A stretch of 64,000 bases of DNA from Aphelocoma coerulescens. Taxonomy: Eukaryota > Chordata > Aves > Passeriformes > Corvidae. The stretch covers positions 10,602,924 to 10,666,923 of the forward strand of contig NC_091023.1 of NCBI RefSeq assembly GCF_041296385.1, given 5' to 3'. This document shows positions 27,626-41,498 of the stretch, piece after piece. The notes under the pieces are model-generated. The model worked only from the letters and a program-made list of their open reading frames with translations, was not told the origin of the DNA and did not search any database. The position numbers and the translations under genes were made by a program. Every line of letters begins with the position of its first letter. Position 1 is the first letter of the stretch.

Positions 27626-30600
27626 AAAAGTAACAGTACTACCATTTTTCACCAGAACTGGAATTATTCTGGGGCTGGTGCACAGTAAAAAATTGAGCTG
27701 TTGGTTTGAGTGATGTCTAGAAGCCACAGGGAAGGCAAGTGAGATCAATCAAGACCACCAGAGCTAGTTTTATCATTGTGGGAAAATTACCAGATACAGG
27801 AGATTTATCAAACACGACAAAAATTGGGTGCAAAAGAAGAAAACTTAAAACAAAACAAAACAAACCCACGCATCACACCTCCATGGCTGATGATGACAAA
27901 CAAAGCCTGCAATGGATTGTCCATTGAATTGTAGACTCCATGGATTGAGCTACTTGGAACACTACTATGGAGCAAATTACATCTTGTAACACCAACTCTG
28001 GTGATACTCTAGCATGACAGACAGACATCAGGCTTCCTAATGTCATTTTGTATCTGTCAGCTATCAGCCCTCACTTTTACCTTACAATGAAAAATGACTG
28101 ACACTTTATTAAGAGTTAATGTAAAATCCAAGTAACATAGGAGAAAAAAAATCATCTAATTAAAAATCATACTGAAGATTGAAGCAAGATTATTCTGCTA
28201 AAGAATCCTGTATTTGGGCAAGCTGAATCATCATAACGCCAACAGAAACTGTACAAAAACTTACCCAAATTAGAGGGCTACAACAGCTTATCACAAGAAA
28301 ATTAACCAGCAACTGTAAACAAAAGCCTTAAGAACTTTTCTGATTAATGTAACATCTTTAGAAAATGAGTATTTTGGCTCAGCTGCATCCTGAGCACTGT
28401 TAAACCACCATAGAAATCATCATTTATCATGTGTGGAATTGCCAAGGGCTGTCCCCTAAAATGTACTACAGAAACTTCATATAGTAAAAGTAGCAGATCT
28501 AAAGTTTAAAAAAAATACTGGTAATTTCCATTTCTGGACATGATTGCGGTTTGCTCTGTGAAAGAAAAGAAAAAAACCAAACCCACAATATCTTTATTCA
28601 AATTCAAAAGTTAATTTAAATTAATAAAGCTCCATTCCCCTTTTTGTCAGTCAAAGGAATCAGAAAATTCTGTTCTCTTGAGTATCAATAATTTCAGACA
28701 AAAAAGATACCCAATTTTAAATATTAGTTTTATCAGATTCTGTTGTCTAGACAGTAACTTTACAAGAGAAAGATAACTTTTTTAGCTATACCTAGCAGAC
28801 TTGGGACTCTGTTTCAGGTTTGCGGGCACAGACTGCTTCCTACCAAATATAAATACCACATTCGTTTTGCGTTTTTCATCTGCAACGCTGCTTGCTTTTA
28901 CATTGCAAATAACAATTAGGATATCATACTTACTGAAAAAATGCCATAACTCACTGCCCTCCCCCCCCAAGAAAAAGAAACCCACTGACTTCCAGACTTC
29001 AGAGTGCAAATTAATTCAACAGGTTTGAAATCGACTTGCTCTGTCTTCCCCTAATATGTGTGTTGGGATTTTCTGAATGTTTGCTCAGCATATCTGTTTT
29101 CAGAAATACCTACTCTCTAAGAATCAGTTCTGTTTGGGATCTGGTGATAGATAGGTACTGACTTTCTTTTCCTGAAATTCTGATTGCTAAGATACTTGGT
29201 AGCAGCCCAGAGCAAGTACATTCTGGTATAAATGAAGTGTTATTTTTTGCAACTGAAAGCACTGAAGCCTAGTTTGGCATTTATCCTTCCAGCACCATAA
29301 CTATATTTTACCCAGTATGAAAATATTAAAACCAGAAAACCTGTAGAAGAAGAAGAGCTACTTTTGGCTCTCAGATAAAAAAACCCCCAAGTATATAAAC
29401 TCTGTGCACTGTCTCATAAGAAAAAGTTTTTTGTTTTGTTTTCTTCCAAGTCTGCCCTGTCAGTAGTAACAAAACATGCCCAGTAATGAACATGGCAAAG
29501 TCACCCTAAATACAGAGAGGCTTTTTGCCCTGGATTCACAATGACCACAGAAGCCCTTTCTGCACTACAAGACTGCCCAGTGCAGAGCTGTGAGCACACA
29601 GGCAGCTATGCAAAGTTCTTCCCAACCAGGCGTGTGCTTCTCTGTCAAATAAACCACTGCCATATTCTCCACCCATCTGTCACCAAATAGCTGGATGATA
29701 AAAAACATTTCTGGAGAGAGAAGCAAAATCAAAAAGTGTTCCACTCTTAAATGCAAGGAAAAGTATTAAGTGACTTTGCTATCAGGAATCTCTTTCCAGT
29801 GCTTTCTGGACCGAGATCCCAAATGGGAGTTACATTTCAGCTTGTCTTCTCTTTCTCCACCATCATTAGTGACCAGGTTATTTTTCTGAAGGGATAAAGG
29901 CTGTCTTTCAGTTTCACAAGCAGATGAAAAAGGTAAACCAGCCTATGGAGTAGGAGACTCAGAACAGGAGCAAATTAAAGGCTATCAAACACAGAAAGCA
30001 TCAGTAAGTTTGGGGAAGAAATAAAAAACAGGAAGGATTTATGTACTAAGGAAGTTTACAAAGTAGATTTTAATGCTGTTGCAGTGAATACTTGAGGGAG
30101 AATAGCTGGAAGTGTTAAGCTGCATGGTGCTATGCATTGCAGCCTCTCCAACTTGACCAGAGAAGCAGCAGCTCAACATTCCTCAGGTATCAGGAAAGAG
30201 AATTCATCTGCATCACTGTTTCTTCACATAATGGGGTTTTATTTTACAATTCTAAACAGGCACTTGCCTCAACTTTTAAATTTAAAAAAAAATTTAACAT
30301 TATTAAAGGATCCAGTTCTCTTGGGAAAACCCCCAAACATTCCTACCTATATAAATTTATATCTTTCCTTTTCCACACAATTTAATTAAGCTTTGCACTC
30401 AGAATAAGTATTTTCCATTTTTAAACAAAAGGTGCAAATAGTTCACTAAGATGAATCTGTTCTCCAACGTTTTTCCCTTCATCTTATGGATTCTTTCCCA
30501 CCTTGTCCAGTTCTAGATGTTTGGTGCACTTTGATCACATCAGGCACCAGAAAACCTTAGATGCAATTTCTTAAACTAAAGAAAACAGTAAAATTTCACT

Positions 30601-31715
30601 GATCACCTCACATTATGTCTGCTGCCTTTCCCTGTGAAAAGAATATGTCTTAAGAGACATAACTCTTACTCTGAAACCTTAACATAGCTTTGATTTAAAT
30701 TCAAGTTTTATTTTCAGCTTTTGTATGGCAAATCTATTTTCAAAACACTTTGAAACCTGTATATACAACAACTTGTTAGTGAGTTGCCAGTATACACACA
30801 CTGGCTACACTAGCACAGGGTAACTCAGGTATTTGGTTCTTTATCCTGCACATGCCGAGTTTAACTTAGTGAAGCAAAGAAAGACTACTGCTACTATCGC
30901 ATTTACGTTGGCATTTATAACCAGTCCTCCTCTAAATAGCAATCTGTCCCACATAAGTCAGAGGCAATAAATAATGTAATTTATAATCTGTTTAAAACAA
31001 GGCAAGGCTATGTCAAACATTACAGGTCATCTCCTCTTTCCAATTTCCTCTCTATTCATTAGAACCGTTTTGTTATCTCTAATCTGCATTTGCCTTTAAA
31101 AATGATTTTTTTTAACTTCCTCTAAACCATAGAAAACAGGAGAAAACTGACATGCTGACAAATGAAATTAAGATACTGCCTTAAAGCTGCACTTACAACT
31201 TTGATACTTCTTGCTTTGTACCTCTAACCTCAGTGGGAAAGAAATATTCATAGTCATTTTAAAGGCTTTAAAAGGTTGTCCCAGTAGCATTTGAGCTGAA
31301 CACCATCCTCCTTCCCATCTTCAGAGGTCACTTTTCAGCAGCAGTCAGACTAGTTTCAAATCACAGACCAAATATCAGAATGGAAGATTTATTTACCCTC
31401 AGCTGACTAGTAGTGTTTGTGTTTTCACTTGTATATGTGCTCTATTCCCTTTGACCAGTTATTATTGAGGTTCCTTGGATTGGGACTTTCATCTAATAAG
31501 GTATCAAGTCATTAAGGAAGATGAAACACATGTTGATGACAGGTTAGTGCATCTACAATGATTATCTGTTATCCTACATCTTCTTTGAATTGGTCATGTT
31601 TGACTACAAGGTAATGAACACAGTAGAGAAGGGTAAACTTAAAACTATTTCATTCAAGAATTTTCAGCAAGACCAAACTCCACCACTCTGTCAATCCTCT
31701 AGGAGTATCTATCTC

Positions 31716-32066
31716 TTAGGTAAATGATAATGGTTTTATGGGTAGATCAATTCCTTTCTTAAATTCTGTGCTAATTCTACTCTCTGAACTTCTTCCCCAA
31801 GGCAAAGACATGCAGCAGACTTCCACTGGAAAACTACCCTGTCTCTTCTGCATAGCAGAGCACAGCTGTGGAATAAAAGGGTGTGCTCTCTTTGAAGTCT
31901 CATTATTAGCACTTGTATCTGGTAAATATAGCTCTCCCTCCTGCACAGCTCGAGTGATCATGCTGTCTGCTTCGATGCCTCTTGCTTGTCTGTACCAGTT
32001 GTCTGGCTGGTTCTCTCTCTCATGTGCCCCAAAGGAGGAACCTCCCAAGCTATCTGGTTTCATCAT
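31716..32066 (-). CDS. Unidentified 116-codon open frame, possible exon or retrocopy
   Basis: From the ATG at 32066 to the TAA at 31718-31716, a frame encodes a mixed-composition peptide beginning MMKPDSLGGSSFG and ending DLPIKPLSFT. Immediately before it the minus strand reads CTTCTGTGATTTCAG followed by GG, a good 3' splice site after AT-rich sequence. It therefore looks like a terminal coding exon. Against this, the opposite strand is also open for 157 codons over the same interval, no poly(A) signal is obvious close downstream, and I recognise no family. It lies within the IRS1 intron on the same strand. Possible readings are an alternative IRS1-locus exon, a retrocopy fragment or chance. 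Confidence 0.25.
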   Translation of the reverse strand: MMKPDSLGGSSFGAHERENQPDNWYRQARGIEADSMITRAVQEGELYLPDTSANNETSKRAHPFIPQLCSAMQKRQGSFPVEVCCMSLPWGRSSESRISTEFKKGIDLPIKPLSFT

Positions 32067-32734
32067 CCCTGAAATCACAGAAGTTTTAAATTTAGATGAC
32101 TGTGGTCATAAAATTAAAGAATTAGAAGCTGTTTCTCTCCTCTCCAAAGTGCTCCAGTTCCAAGCTGTTTTACAGGGAGTGACCCTGTCAGCCTCACCTC
32201 TGCTGCACTGAGCAGCAGCTGCATGTGCAGCTCACTCCAGGTACACAGAGCCTTCCAACCTAACAACTGCCTAACAACCGTGGGCAGGGAAGGAGACAGA
32301 TCACCTGTCATTTGTTTTGTAACAAAGCATCACTTGATGTTAAAAAAGGGTCCAATTCTTATTAAATAATACAAGATGTGCCTTTTAAGATCACCATTAT
32401 TCCTAGAAACCAATTAGCAAGTAAAAACAGCAAGACAGATTACAGGGCAATGAAAGCAATCACACACACGACTCAATGTTAAAAACAGAGGGAAGAAAGC
32501 TGGTGTACACATCAAATTCCTGGTTACAACCTTCATGAAGCAGGCTTGAAAATCATCCCACTGCACTTCTGGACAAGTTTTGGCAGAAACAGCTACCAGG
32601 ATGGAGGAAGGGGAGAAAGCTTAATAACTCAAGTTTGTGAACAAGGTGAGGATTATTGATTTGGGGTTTATGAAGACTTTAAATCTCGGCATGTTACGTA
32701 TTCAGCCAGGACCCAGACAGTGCTGTACAGAACT

Positions 32735-32774
32735 GGAGTGATAAGGAGTGATAAGGAGTGATAAGGAGTGATAA
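32735..32774. repeat. Four perfect tandem copies of a 10-mer
   Basis: The unit GGAGTGATAA is repeated four times without error, directly before the ancient repeat that follows. It is a short minisatellite, likely variable in copy number. Confidence 0.95.
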
Positions 32775-32930
32775 TGATTATTGGCATTGTTTGCACTGTG
32801 ACAGCACGCAGGAGCCCAAGTCCCAGCTCAAGGCCTCACTTTCCTGGCTACTGCACAAACACAGGAAAATGACAGTCCCTGCCCCAGCAGACCTACAGTG
32901 AAAGAAAAAAAGAAACCTGTAGATAAATCA
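32775..32930 (+). repeat. Ancient interspersed repeat (SINE/LINE-end type) common in sauropsids
   Basis: It contains ATTGTTTGCACTGTGACAGC, AGGAGCCCAAGTC, CTGCACAAACACAGG and GACAGTCCCTGCCCC in order. This is the layout of a widespread amniote repeat I recall from turtle and crocodile genomes (block order: GTGGTAGCACC, AGGAGCCCCAGTC, GTACAAACACAG, GACAGTCCCTGCCCC). The family name is not certain. The copy is diverged and ends gradually. Confidence 0.5.
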
Positions 32931-35900
32931 GGGCACAGGGAAGTAACATCAGAGTATTTCTCAACAGGTTGTGAGACTCATGTACAACTCACCAAAGGCC
33001 ACAGACCGGCCACTTCTCATTAATAAATGACCATATGGCTGCAATTGCACAACTATTCAACATCCTTCCTACACCCACATCTGAGAACTTCCATCCAAAG
33101 GATGAAACTTCTTACCTTTAACAGACTAGTGTACGACACACAACATTAAAAGAGAGAGTGTTTGGAGTTGTGCTTGGGTATTTTCATTCCTGCTGTTCAT
33201 CTCAAGCTTTAGGAAAGGAAAACATCCTTACTACTATGATGTACTGAATTATCATTTGGATGGTCAGAAGCTAAGCAGCAGGTTATAGTGGTGTGGCTTC
33301 TACAAATTCCTTCATGGCCAGAGGCCTCAGATTACAAGTTTATTGCTTTCAAACTCAGCCCACGGAGCCCACAGCAAAGGTCACCCATCAGGTATGCCAC
33401 ACATGAATTTTTAGGTTTCTTCTTTTTAAGTAAAAATTTCATGAACTAATTTTGGTCTTTGGGTTCTGCTTTTAATTTGGCATTTCATGAAAAGATCCCG
33501 AAAGTTTTTCTTTGAAGTTCATTATTTTTCCCCCTCCTCTTTCTAATCCTAAAATATGAGGGGAAAAAAATCTTTATTTCTTCTTCTTTGGAAGAATGTC
33601 TTAAGCTTTAATCATTTAATCATTGTTGCAAAAAAAATTAAGCCCACATCTGTTCCTAATTCTCAAATAAACAGTAAGATGGCAAAGATTTCAAATCAAA
33701 ATACTTGTTTGCAGATCTGAGGAACAAAACTAGAATCTACCTTGTGGCACAAAGTGTATCTGCTTCTAGCACCTAACAGCTCAAAAAATTACTGATCTAT
33801 GCCCTGCACATCCAAGTCATATGCTAGGTAAGGTAAACTACCAGTTCACCTGCTGTTGGTACTCTGACAGGCTTACAGAACAAGCCTCAGTCACTGTGTT
33901 TTTTCTCCTGCCTAACTGCTACAGAGAGTTCACAGTGACACATTTTCCAAGGAGCAAGAGTTTGTATGGTTTCATAAGCACAGAGAGAGCAGACAGAAAG
34001 CCTTTCAGGAAAGCTATTCGAGAGTAAACAGACCAAAACAACAACAAACCCCTCACCTCACTACATAATTCAGCACAATCACTCCATTTCTATTAAGAAC
34101 TGGAAATCTTCTTTTAAAAAACTCAGAAAACTCTCCATAGCTGAAGGACAGCAAAATTGTTGTAGTAATTGACACTCCTAAGTAGAAATTCAGGTTTCAA
34201 ACCAGAGGTGTTCAGTGCCAGTTTGGTGTCCCTGACTTAGCAGGTATGAGACAAGACCATGTAAGGAGATGCAGCCTTATGGAGCAGGGGCTGAAAGCTA
34301 AACAAGAAGTGCAGTAGCTTCTAAAAAACGCATTAGACTAACCATAAAGGATGAGATTTGGCTGCTTAACATGAAATGGGTTTATACAAAAACAAAACAA
34401 AAGAACCTTTGTGCATAAGGCTCACTTCCAGCCATTAGAAAGTTTTTATGACACTAATGCAGGAAAAAAATAAGCCCCTTCTGCTTCACACCATCATTAT
34501 TGTCCTGGCCCAATAAAATAAGTTCTCTGGAAAATGAATGAAAATGTTGCAAGGAGATGATGATCACTCTTTCACGTCTACTTGAAGCCTGTACAAGCCT
34601 GTCTTGCTGTTGCCCTAAGTGTTCCCATCAACTTTACACTGCCCCACAATACACAGCATTCCCCTTTGTGCAGGCACCAGGGTCTGTAGCAACATGATTA
34701 AATCAATTGGAATTCTGATTTCTGCCCTCCCTAAGACAGGTTGCTTTTAGCCTGGATTAGGTCCCTGAGATAGCTGCCTGGCTCAGGAACACATATACCC
34801 AGGCAAAGGAGGTGTCAGCTTAGGAGCCTGAGTAAGAATCCTTCTTCAAAATGACAGTCTAAAAAGTAGCAGTGAAAGGAGGGTGTCCAAGCATGCCCAA
34901 AGCTTCCCTTGTGCAGGTACTCATGTACAAGTCCCACTCATGCTCTGAACTGACAGAGCACAAACTCTCCCTTGTCCAGAGGCTGTTCAGAGACACGGCT
35001 GTAACCACACCTGCCCCACTAACCCCTTCTTCTTCCTGGGAAGAGGAGGCCCGAAGCAGACAGCAGCTTCAGCTCAGCAACCTGATTGAACACAGGAATA
35101 CACTGTCATACACTGCACCCAAAGCCATGAGGGGCTCACGGCAAGGGGGGAAATCAGCTTTAGTCAAATGAAGCTTGAGCTGATGACTGAACCTTGAATA
35201 GCTGTGCATACCTGTGGTCCACATGAGCAAAGTCACTGAACTTACCCTGGTTAAAATTAAACCCAGTTGTAAAAAAAAAAACCCAAACAACCCTGATCTG
35301 GTATGAAATGTCTCTGTGTCTTGCCCAAAGGTCTAAATGAATCTTTCACTCTATGCCATCCCTTTCATTTGCCCAGACGAGCCACTACTATGCATGGTAT
35401 TGAAACACTTGTATTAAAATGCTAACTTTCTTAATTCACACTTTTTGTTTCTCTGTGCAAGTTTGTATGTAGGCCAGCCTTTAATATTTTTTTCATGCTT
35501 AATCAAAGCCTTGTGTGTGAGGACACTGCCACACAATAACGTGGTACTATTCAGCCAAATCAGAACACCCTATGTTCAGCAAACAGAAGTATATGAAACA
35601 GATTTTACAAATCTATGACATACACGTCAGAAATATTTCACAAGTGATTTTCATTTCCAATTTTTGACTCTCCTTTTTCTCTGGAAAACAATGCTCTTGA
35701 CCAGACTGGCTTCAATAGCCCAAAGCGCACAACTCACTCTAATGCACGCATACACTTCTGCAGGAAAGACAGAACTAGAGCAACTAAGAGTTCAACGGCG
35801 TTCGCTATCAGCTTTTACACACTGATAAAGAACCCTTGGAAAAGAGCATTTCCACACATACAGCAGCTCTACAGCACTGCAAAGCATACCTACACCCTCT

Positions 35901-38900
35901 CTACCCTGAGGAAACTTCACTCCAGTGAAGTCAATGGATGTTTTGTTACCAATTGTTAAATGATAAAATACCTCCAACAGGCACTGTCCTCTTCCATGGG
36001 CTTTTTCGAAACACCCAAGCCATACCTTTGTATTTGAAAAGAGGGAAAAGAATTAAAGTTCTCTCACTTCCTCACTCAGAAAATACTCACTGCTTGGATT
36101 AGCCACTAAATTAACTTCAGCTGTACAGAAAATGACTCATTAAACAGAACAATCAAAAATTTCACTGGAGAGAAGGGGAGGAGGTAAGGAGAACTTTAAC
36201 CTTCCTCGTCTCCTGCCAAATAAATGACACAGTAGTTTGAAAAAATAAGCAGAACACAGTAACACTTCTTAATAAATAAGGCTTAAAACAGAAAGCTACA
36301 GAAAACTGAAGCAAAGGAAAAAACCAAAGCCAAGCTACAGACAACTGTAGTAGCTCTTGGAGCACTTTAATGCTCCAACTGTACCTAAATACATCTGGAA
36401 ACATTGCACAGAGCAGCAGAAAGGCAGAGCTGTCTTTAAGAGGTTACTTCTTAATGTAGATCATAATGTCAGAAGTTCAACAAATAGTTAAAGTTTTGTT
36501 TTTACAAACACAAATCTGCCGGACAACAGACAGATCCCAGTTTTGTAATACACCACTGGGGACAAACATGCAAGAGATTTTATAATAAAAGAACAAAATT
36601 TTTCTTACACAGACTCATCTGAATTGCTGTGAGACCAGTAGGAAATGTTTTAGGGAAACTGATGTTTCCTTCTATCCCAGTCAGTTACTTATTGAATCCT
36701 CCTATCATCACTGAATTTGACCAAGAATTTGGGGCAGAAAGGTGGGAACCCTGCCTGTTTCTCATATGACATCTTGAGTAACTATACCAGAATGTCTGGA
36801 AGACAGCTGTCTGAAGCCATTACATATATTTTTCATTTTCACCTGAAAATACTTTCCACATATAAATGATCTTATCTAAACTAGAAAGGCTAATTTGTCA
36901 GTATGGATTTGGGTTTTGGCAGAAAATGTTTGTTTGAGAAGACAACTAAGACAGCTAAACTAGCATGAATACTAAAGCAGCAAGCACAGGTTTGCTAGTA
37001 AAAGATGTCTTCTCTCAGATACAGACTACTATTTTTTCACCTGAACAAAAACAAGCCATAATTGAGAAGTCTGGGGGTTTTTAACAGCATAAATGCATTT
37101 ATCCTGCACTCCCACTTCAAAGCAGCACCTCTGAGATGAGTGAGGAACCAAACCCACTTTGATAAATTCTCTCAGATTCTAACCCAGCACAACTGCAAAG
37201 GATCCCTGGGCTGAGGGGGACTGGTGCTGCAGCTGGTCAGGATGACACCTCACTAAAGGTACAGTTTCACAGCAGCCCTGCAGACATCTCAGACACAGCT
37301 CTTGCAGCTGGCAAAGGAGAACCCAGGCAGAAGCAGCAATAGTGTAGGCCAAGACAACTGTGGTTTCAAGAGCAGTGTAAGACACTAAGCACATAAGGTG
37401 CTCTACTTGAAGATTTGCTGCCTGGAAGAATATAGCAGATGAAGTTTCACAGTTGGTTTTAACCAAACTAGGAGCTAGCTCCAGTCTAGAGAAATGCTAG
37501 AGAAATTATTCCCGCCTAAATACATTCCCAAGTGCTCCCCAGGTGGTGCTAAAAACAACTCTCCAGAGGAAGACATGGTCAAGGAGACAGAAACAACAGT
37601 GTGGCCTTCCATTACTTTAAGCTGATGGTAAACCTGTGTCCCGCATTCTGCTTCTGAAGTGCATTGATTGCCCATTCTTTGTGCAGCTCTCCCTGGCCTT
37701 AATTCTGTCAGACATGAACTGAGCCTAAGGATCATAACAGAGAAAGATGCAACAATGGTTAAAGCTGCAAGTATCAGCAAAGGGTATGGAGATAAATCCA
37801 AGGAAACAGATTCCAGATAGTGATTTGTATCACTCTTGACTTCATAAAACCAAAGCAAAACCTTTCAAAAACTTACAGTGACAAATAGTAAAAAGCTTCT
37901 ACAAGAGTGCATCAGTTAAAGACACAAACAGGTTGCAAAGTCCTACAAATAACAGGAGTCCTGTAATGCAAAGGCTACCATTACATGTTCAGTAGTCCTC
38001 TTTTTTCTATGCATAAAGCAATCCTGCTAATAGTATTTTGCTTTTACCTGGTCCTTCAACCCAAATGCAAATGCTGAAATGTGAATCAAATCCATGATTA
38101 ACATCACAGGAGTTATTTGATAAAGGAATAAAAGTTGATGAGCTACTATAAGAAACACAGAAGTAAACAAGCTTGAAACAAGACAGATCAAACATCTTAC
38201 CAATCTTCAGGAGAAGAAGTTTCAGAAGAGATTAAATAACCAAGGTAGGAGATAAATTAGACATTGAATTACAGATCATTTTGTAGTCCTTTAGAGCTAC
38301 CTCATTACTATAGCTAATTAAAATTAATGGAGACTCGCTATTAATTCAAATGGAATAGTGTAGTAACAGCTTCCAGAAAAAGAAAGAAAACTGTTAAAGG
38401 GACACATTCTAAACTGAGGCATGCTGCCCTAGTCCCACCAACCTCAAGTAGGTACAGCAATTTACATCAACTGGAGATTCCTCCCCTTCCACACCAAGGT
38501 GAAAAGTAATTCATAGCCCATTCATGCAGAAGGATCATTCAAACCTTCCTCCAAAATATGCCTACACAAAACTTATGAACACGTTATATGTTAGAGGAAT
38601 TTTTTTCCTCTAACAATTCTTGGCACATCAACGCTTTCCACTGCTGCAATCCCACGTTATCAGCACGAGGCTTCATTCATACCTATGTTTAAAATTTTAT
38701 AACAGCCTATCAAGCTAAGAGACTATGAATCATTCAAGCCATTAAAGCCCAATTACATCAACTGAAATCTGAGCTTCCCGGCATTATTCCAATTTCTCTT
38801 TCTGCTCACTCAGCCCCTGTACCCCTTCCTACACAACTTTCCTTTCTCTAGCCTTGTGAAACTTCTCTTACAGAAGACCCAGGGGCTGGCCAATTTACAC

Positions 38901-41470
38901 AGCATGCCTATCACTCTTATCCTTCAATACATTTAACCACCACTTTTCTGTACTTGTGGTTTTGCCCTCTCCTCTCCCCCACCCAAATTCCTATCATTTC
39001 ATGGATTGTCTGCTCCTGCTCTTCTGGATCAGGCGACATCCTGTAACCAGATCTTTTCTGTGCCTACACTTCGTTTCTGCATGATCATATCAGTTCAAAT
39101 ACATTTAATTATCATGTAGATACTGACATTGAGCTTCACGGTGGATTAATTCAAATTAAAGTGATTAAAATAATCAAATTCAGATTAACAAATAAGGAAA
39201 CTTTTTTTTTTATGTCCTTAATGGTCATTCTCAAACACCAATAACCACTAAATCATGATGATCTGCAATATAACCTTCAATTTAGCATTTAATATAGTCC
39301 CTAGTTAGACAGTGCTATTAGTGTATATTTATGCAGATTCTTGACAAGAAATTAATGACCAACACAGGTCACTATTTAGTAGCTGGTTAAATTTTATATT
39401 ATGACTTTTCAAGCTCTGTTTGAATGAAAAACAGGATGAAAACAAACAAAATCCCAAAACACATAAGGAAGTTACTTAACAAAATAAATGCTGCATTTAA
39501 AGACAATTTTTTCTTTTTATAAAGCCTCATCTCTCTTTAGGAGGTGAAATTGAGTGAATTTGGCTACTGTGGAATTCAAAATTGCCGATTTTGTAGAGTT
39601 CTTTGGATTTTTTTACTAAAAAACTTAAGAAAGGAAAGCTGTTTTCCAATCTTTTCTGTTGATTTCATTCAGTTTTGAATAAACATTAGGCTACTCACAC
39701 CAAAACTAAAATAAATTTCTCTGGGTATCTACTGAAGCAGCTGCTGTTCTGAAAAATGAGGTTTTAGCACTTCAAACCCCACTCATATTCACTAGAGCAA
39801 TAGGCTTATTTCCTCAAAACATTCAGTAGTTACATTGAGTGAAAGTTCTGTCTTAATTTAGGTAGTATATTACAGCATATTTAGTCCTGAATACAGGTTT
39901 ATTTTTGAGAAAGCAAGACAAAAATTACTTCAACCTGAAACACCCCACTTTGTCAAACTCAGCTTGCCTTCTCCAGGGATGTGCTACCACCACCTCAGGG
40001 CCAAAACAGAATTTAAAAGAAATGTAAATATTTGCTCTCTTCCTGGGAAAGCACTACATAGGGAAGAGGGAAAAAGAGGGGATGTGCATATGGGGAATTG
40101 CATTAGTATAATTAGTTTTAGCAAGCTGGTAAATGTCTGCGTAGGCAATCCCTTCACTCTGAAGGGTATTTCCTAATTAAAAATATGCACCCATTTTCCA
40201 GAGCCTTCCTACTGAAGAAACATCTCACCACTGCCGCCCAATTAGATCAAATTGGATGGCTGGCTCTTTTTGTTGTGTGCATGATAATACAAAGACTCTC
40301 CAAGTTCCTGCTCAACAAAGGCTTGTGTGAAACAGGCTTTGAAGACACAATAACATTCCTCTTGCGAGTTTCAAGCCTGGAGGCTAAAAGCACCAAGTAA
40401 CTATTCATTCTTCCATCTTGAGACACATTCCTAACCTAGTTCAAAGGCCTGAAAAAACATGCCCTAGCTACATGCCTGCACACCTTCAGAAGGGCTTTTC
40501 CCTTCTATCAGAGCTTGCTCGAGAAAGAAGTTTCATACAGAAAATAATTAAATACATTTGAGAGATTTGTTTCACTTTTAAGAACTCTTAAATTTTTTAA
40601 AGGATTCAATACTGCCTTGCATGTGAATTGATCAGCTACGTTAATCCCTTGAAGAGTAAAGTTCACCATTTACATGTTTGAAGTACAATGTTCATACACA
40701 GTGCACCCGTTCTTTAACTTTTGCTCCCAAGAAGCAGCTGTGAAAGGAGGGAGTGTGCACAGCAGCTGGAAAATGAAAAGGGATGATTTGGAGCTGTTTG
40801 GCTTCCATTACTGCTCTTCTATTTAGTTTCACCTGCCTCTGTTTTGATCTCAAACTGGTAAGATAGATGTAAATCACACATGGCTATCCACCCATATCAA
40901 GATATCCAAGACATTCAAGAACATTATGCATCATGCTCACAAGACAATGATAAAGTCAACAAAATACAAGATTATTTCCAAAATACTGACAATAGAACAA
41001 ATAGTAACTTTCAAGAAGAAAAAAATATTTACAGTTTTCAACATAGCTTCCTAAATAAACTAGATTCCTCTTTATACATTTTATTTTGCTGTTTCTCAGA
41101 AATCTGAATGCCATTATGTGTAAAATTAAGAAATACAAACAGTTACTAAAGAATAGGCCAGCCTAACTACAGTTACCATTTACTGGTATGGAACCAGCAC
41201 ACTGAAATTGGAGCAGGCAGATGAAAGTGAAGGCAGCCAAGCTGAGCTTACCTTTTTAGTAAAGCAAGATGGTTACATCTGCCCAAAGCTCCTGCAGGAC
41301 CCTACCCCAGATGTGCCAGCCAGCCTGCTTTTTGGGATTCCTGAACCCCACACAGTAGAAAAAAATCTCCTTTGTTTGCAACAGTTTTCAGTACACCTAA
41401 GCTAAGGTTTCCTTACCTGTGTTTCATTTTATATATGCAATCAAGCAACTAACTATTTAGTACTCCTGCA

Positions 41471-41498
41471 TTTCCCTTTTTTTTTTTTAAGGGAAAGA
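41471..41498. repeat. Small inverted repeat around a T tract
   Basis: Arms TTTCCCTT and AAGGGAAA flank a run of about 10 T. It may be a hairpin or an incidental low-complexity structure. Confidence 0.5.

Noticed and set aside
37179..37858. Two neighbouring minus-strand open frames of 95 and 127 codons
   Set aside because: Considered as a broken gene or retroviral remnant. The translations show no retroviral or cellular motif I can name, and no repeat landmarks flank them.
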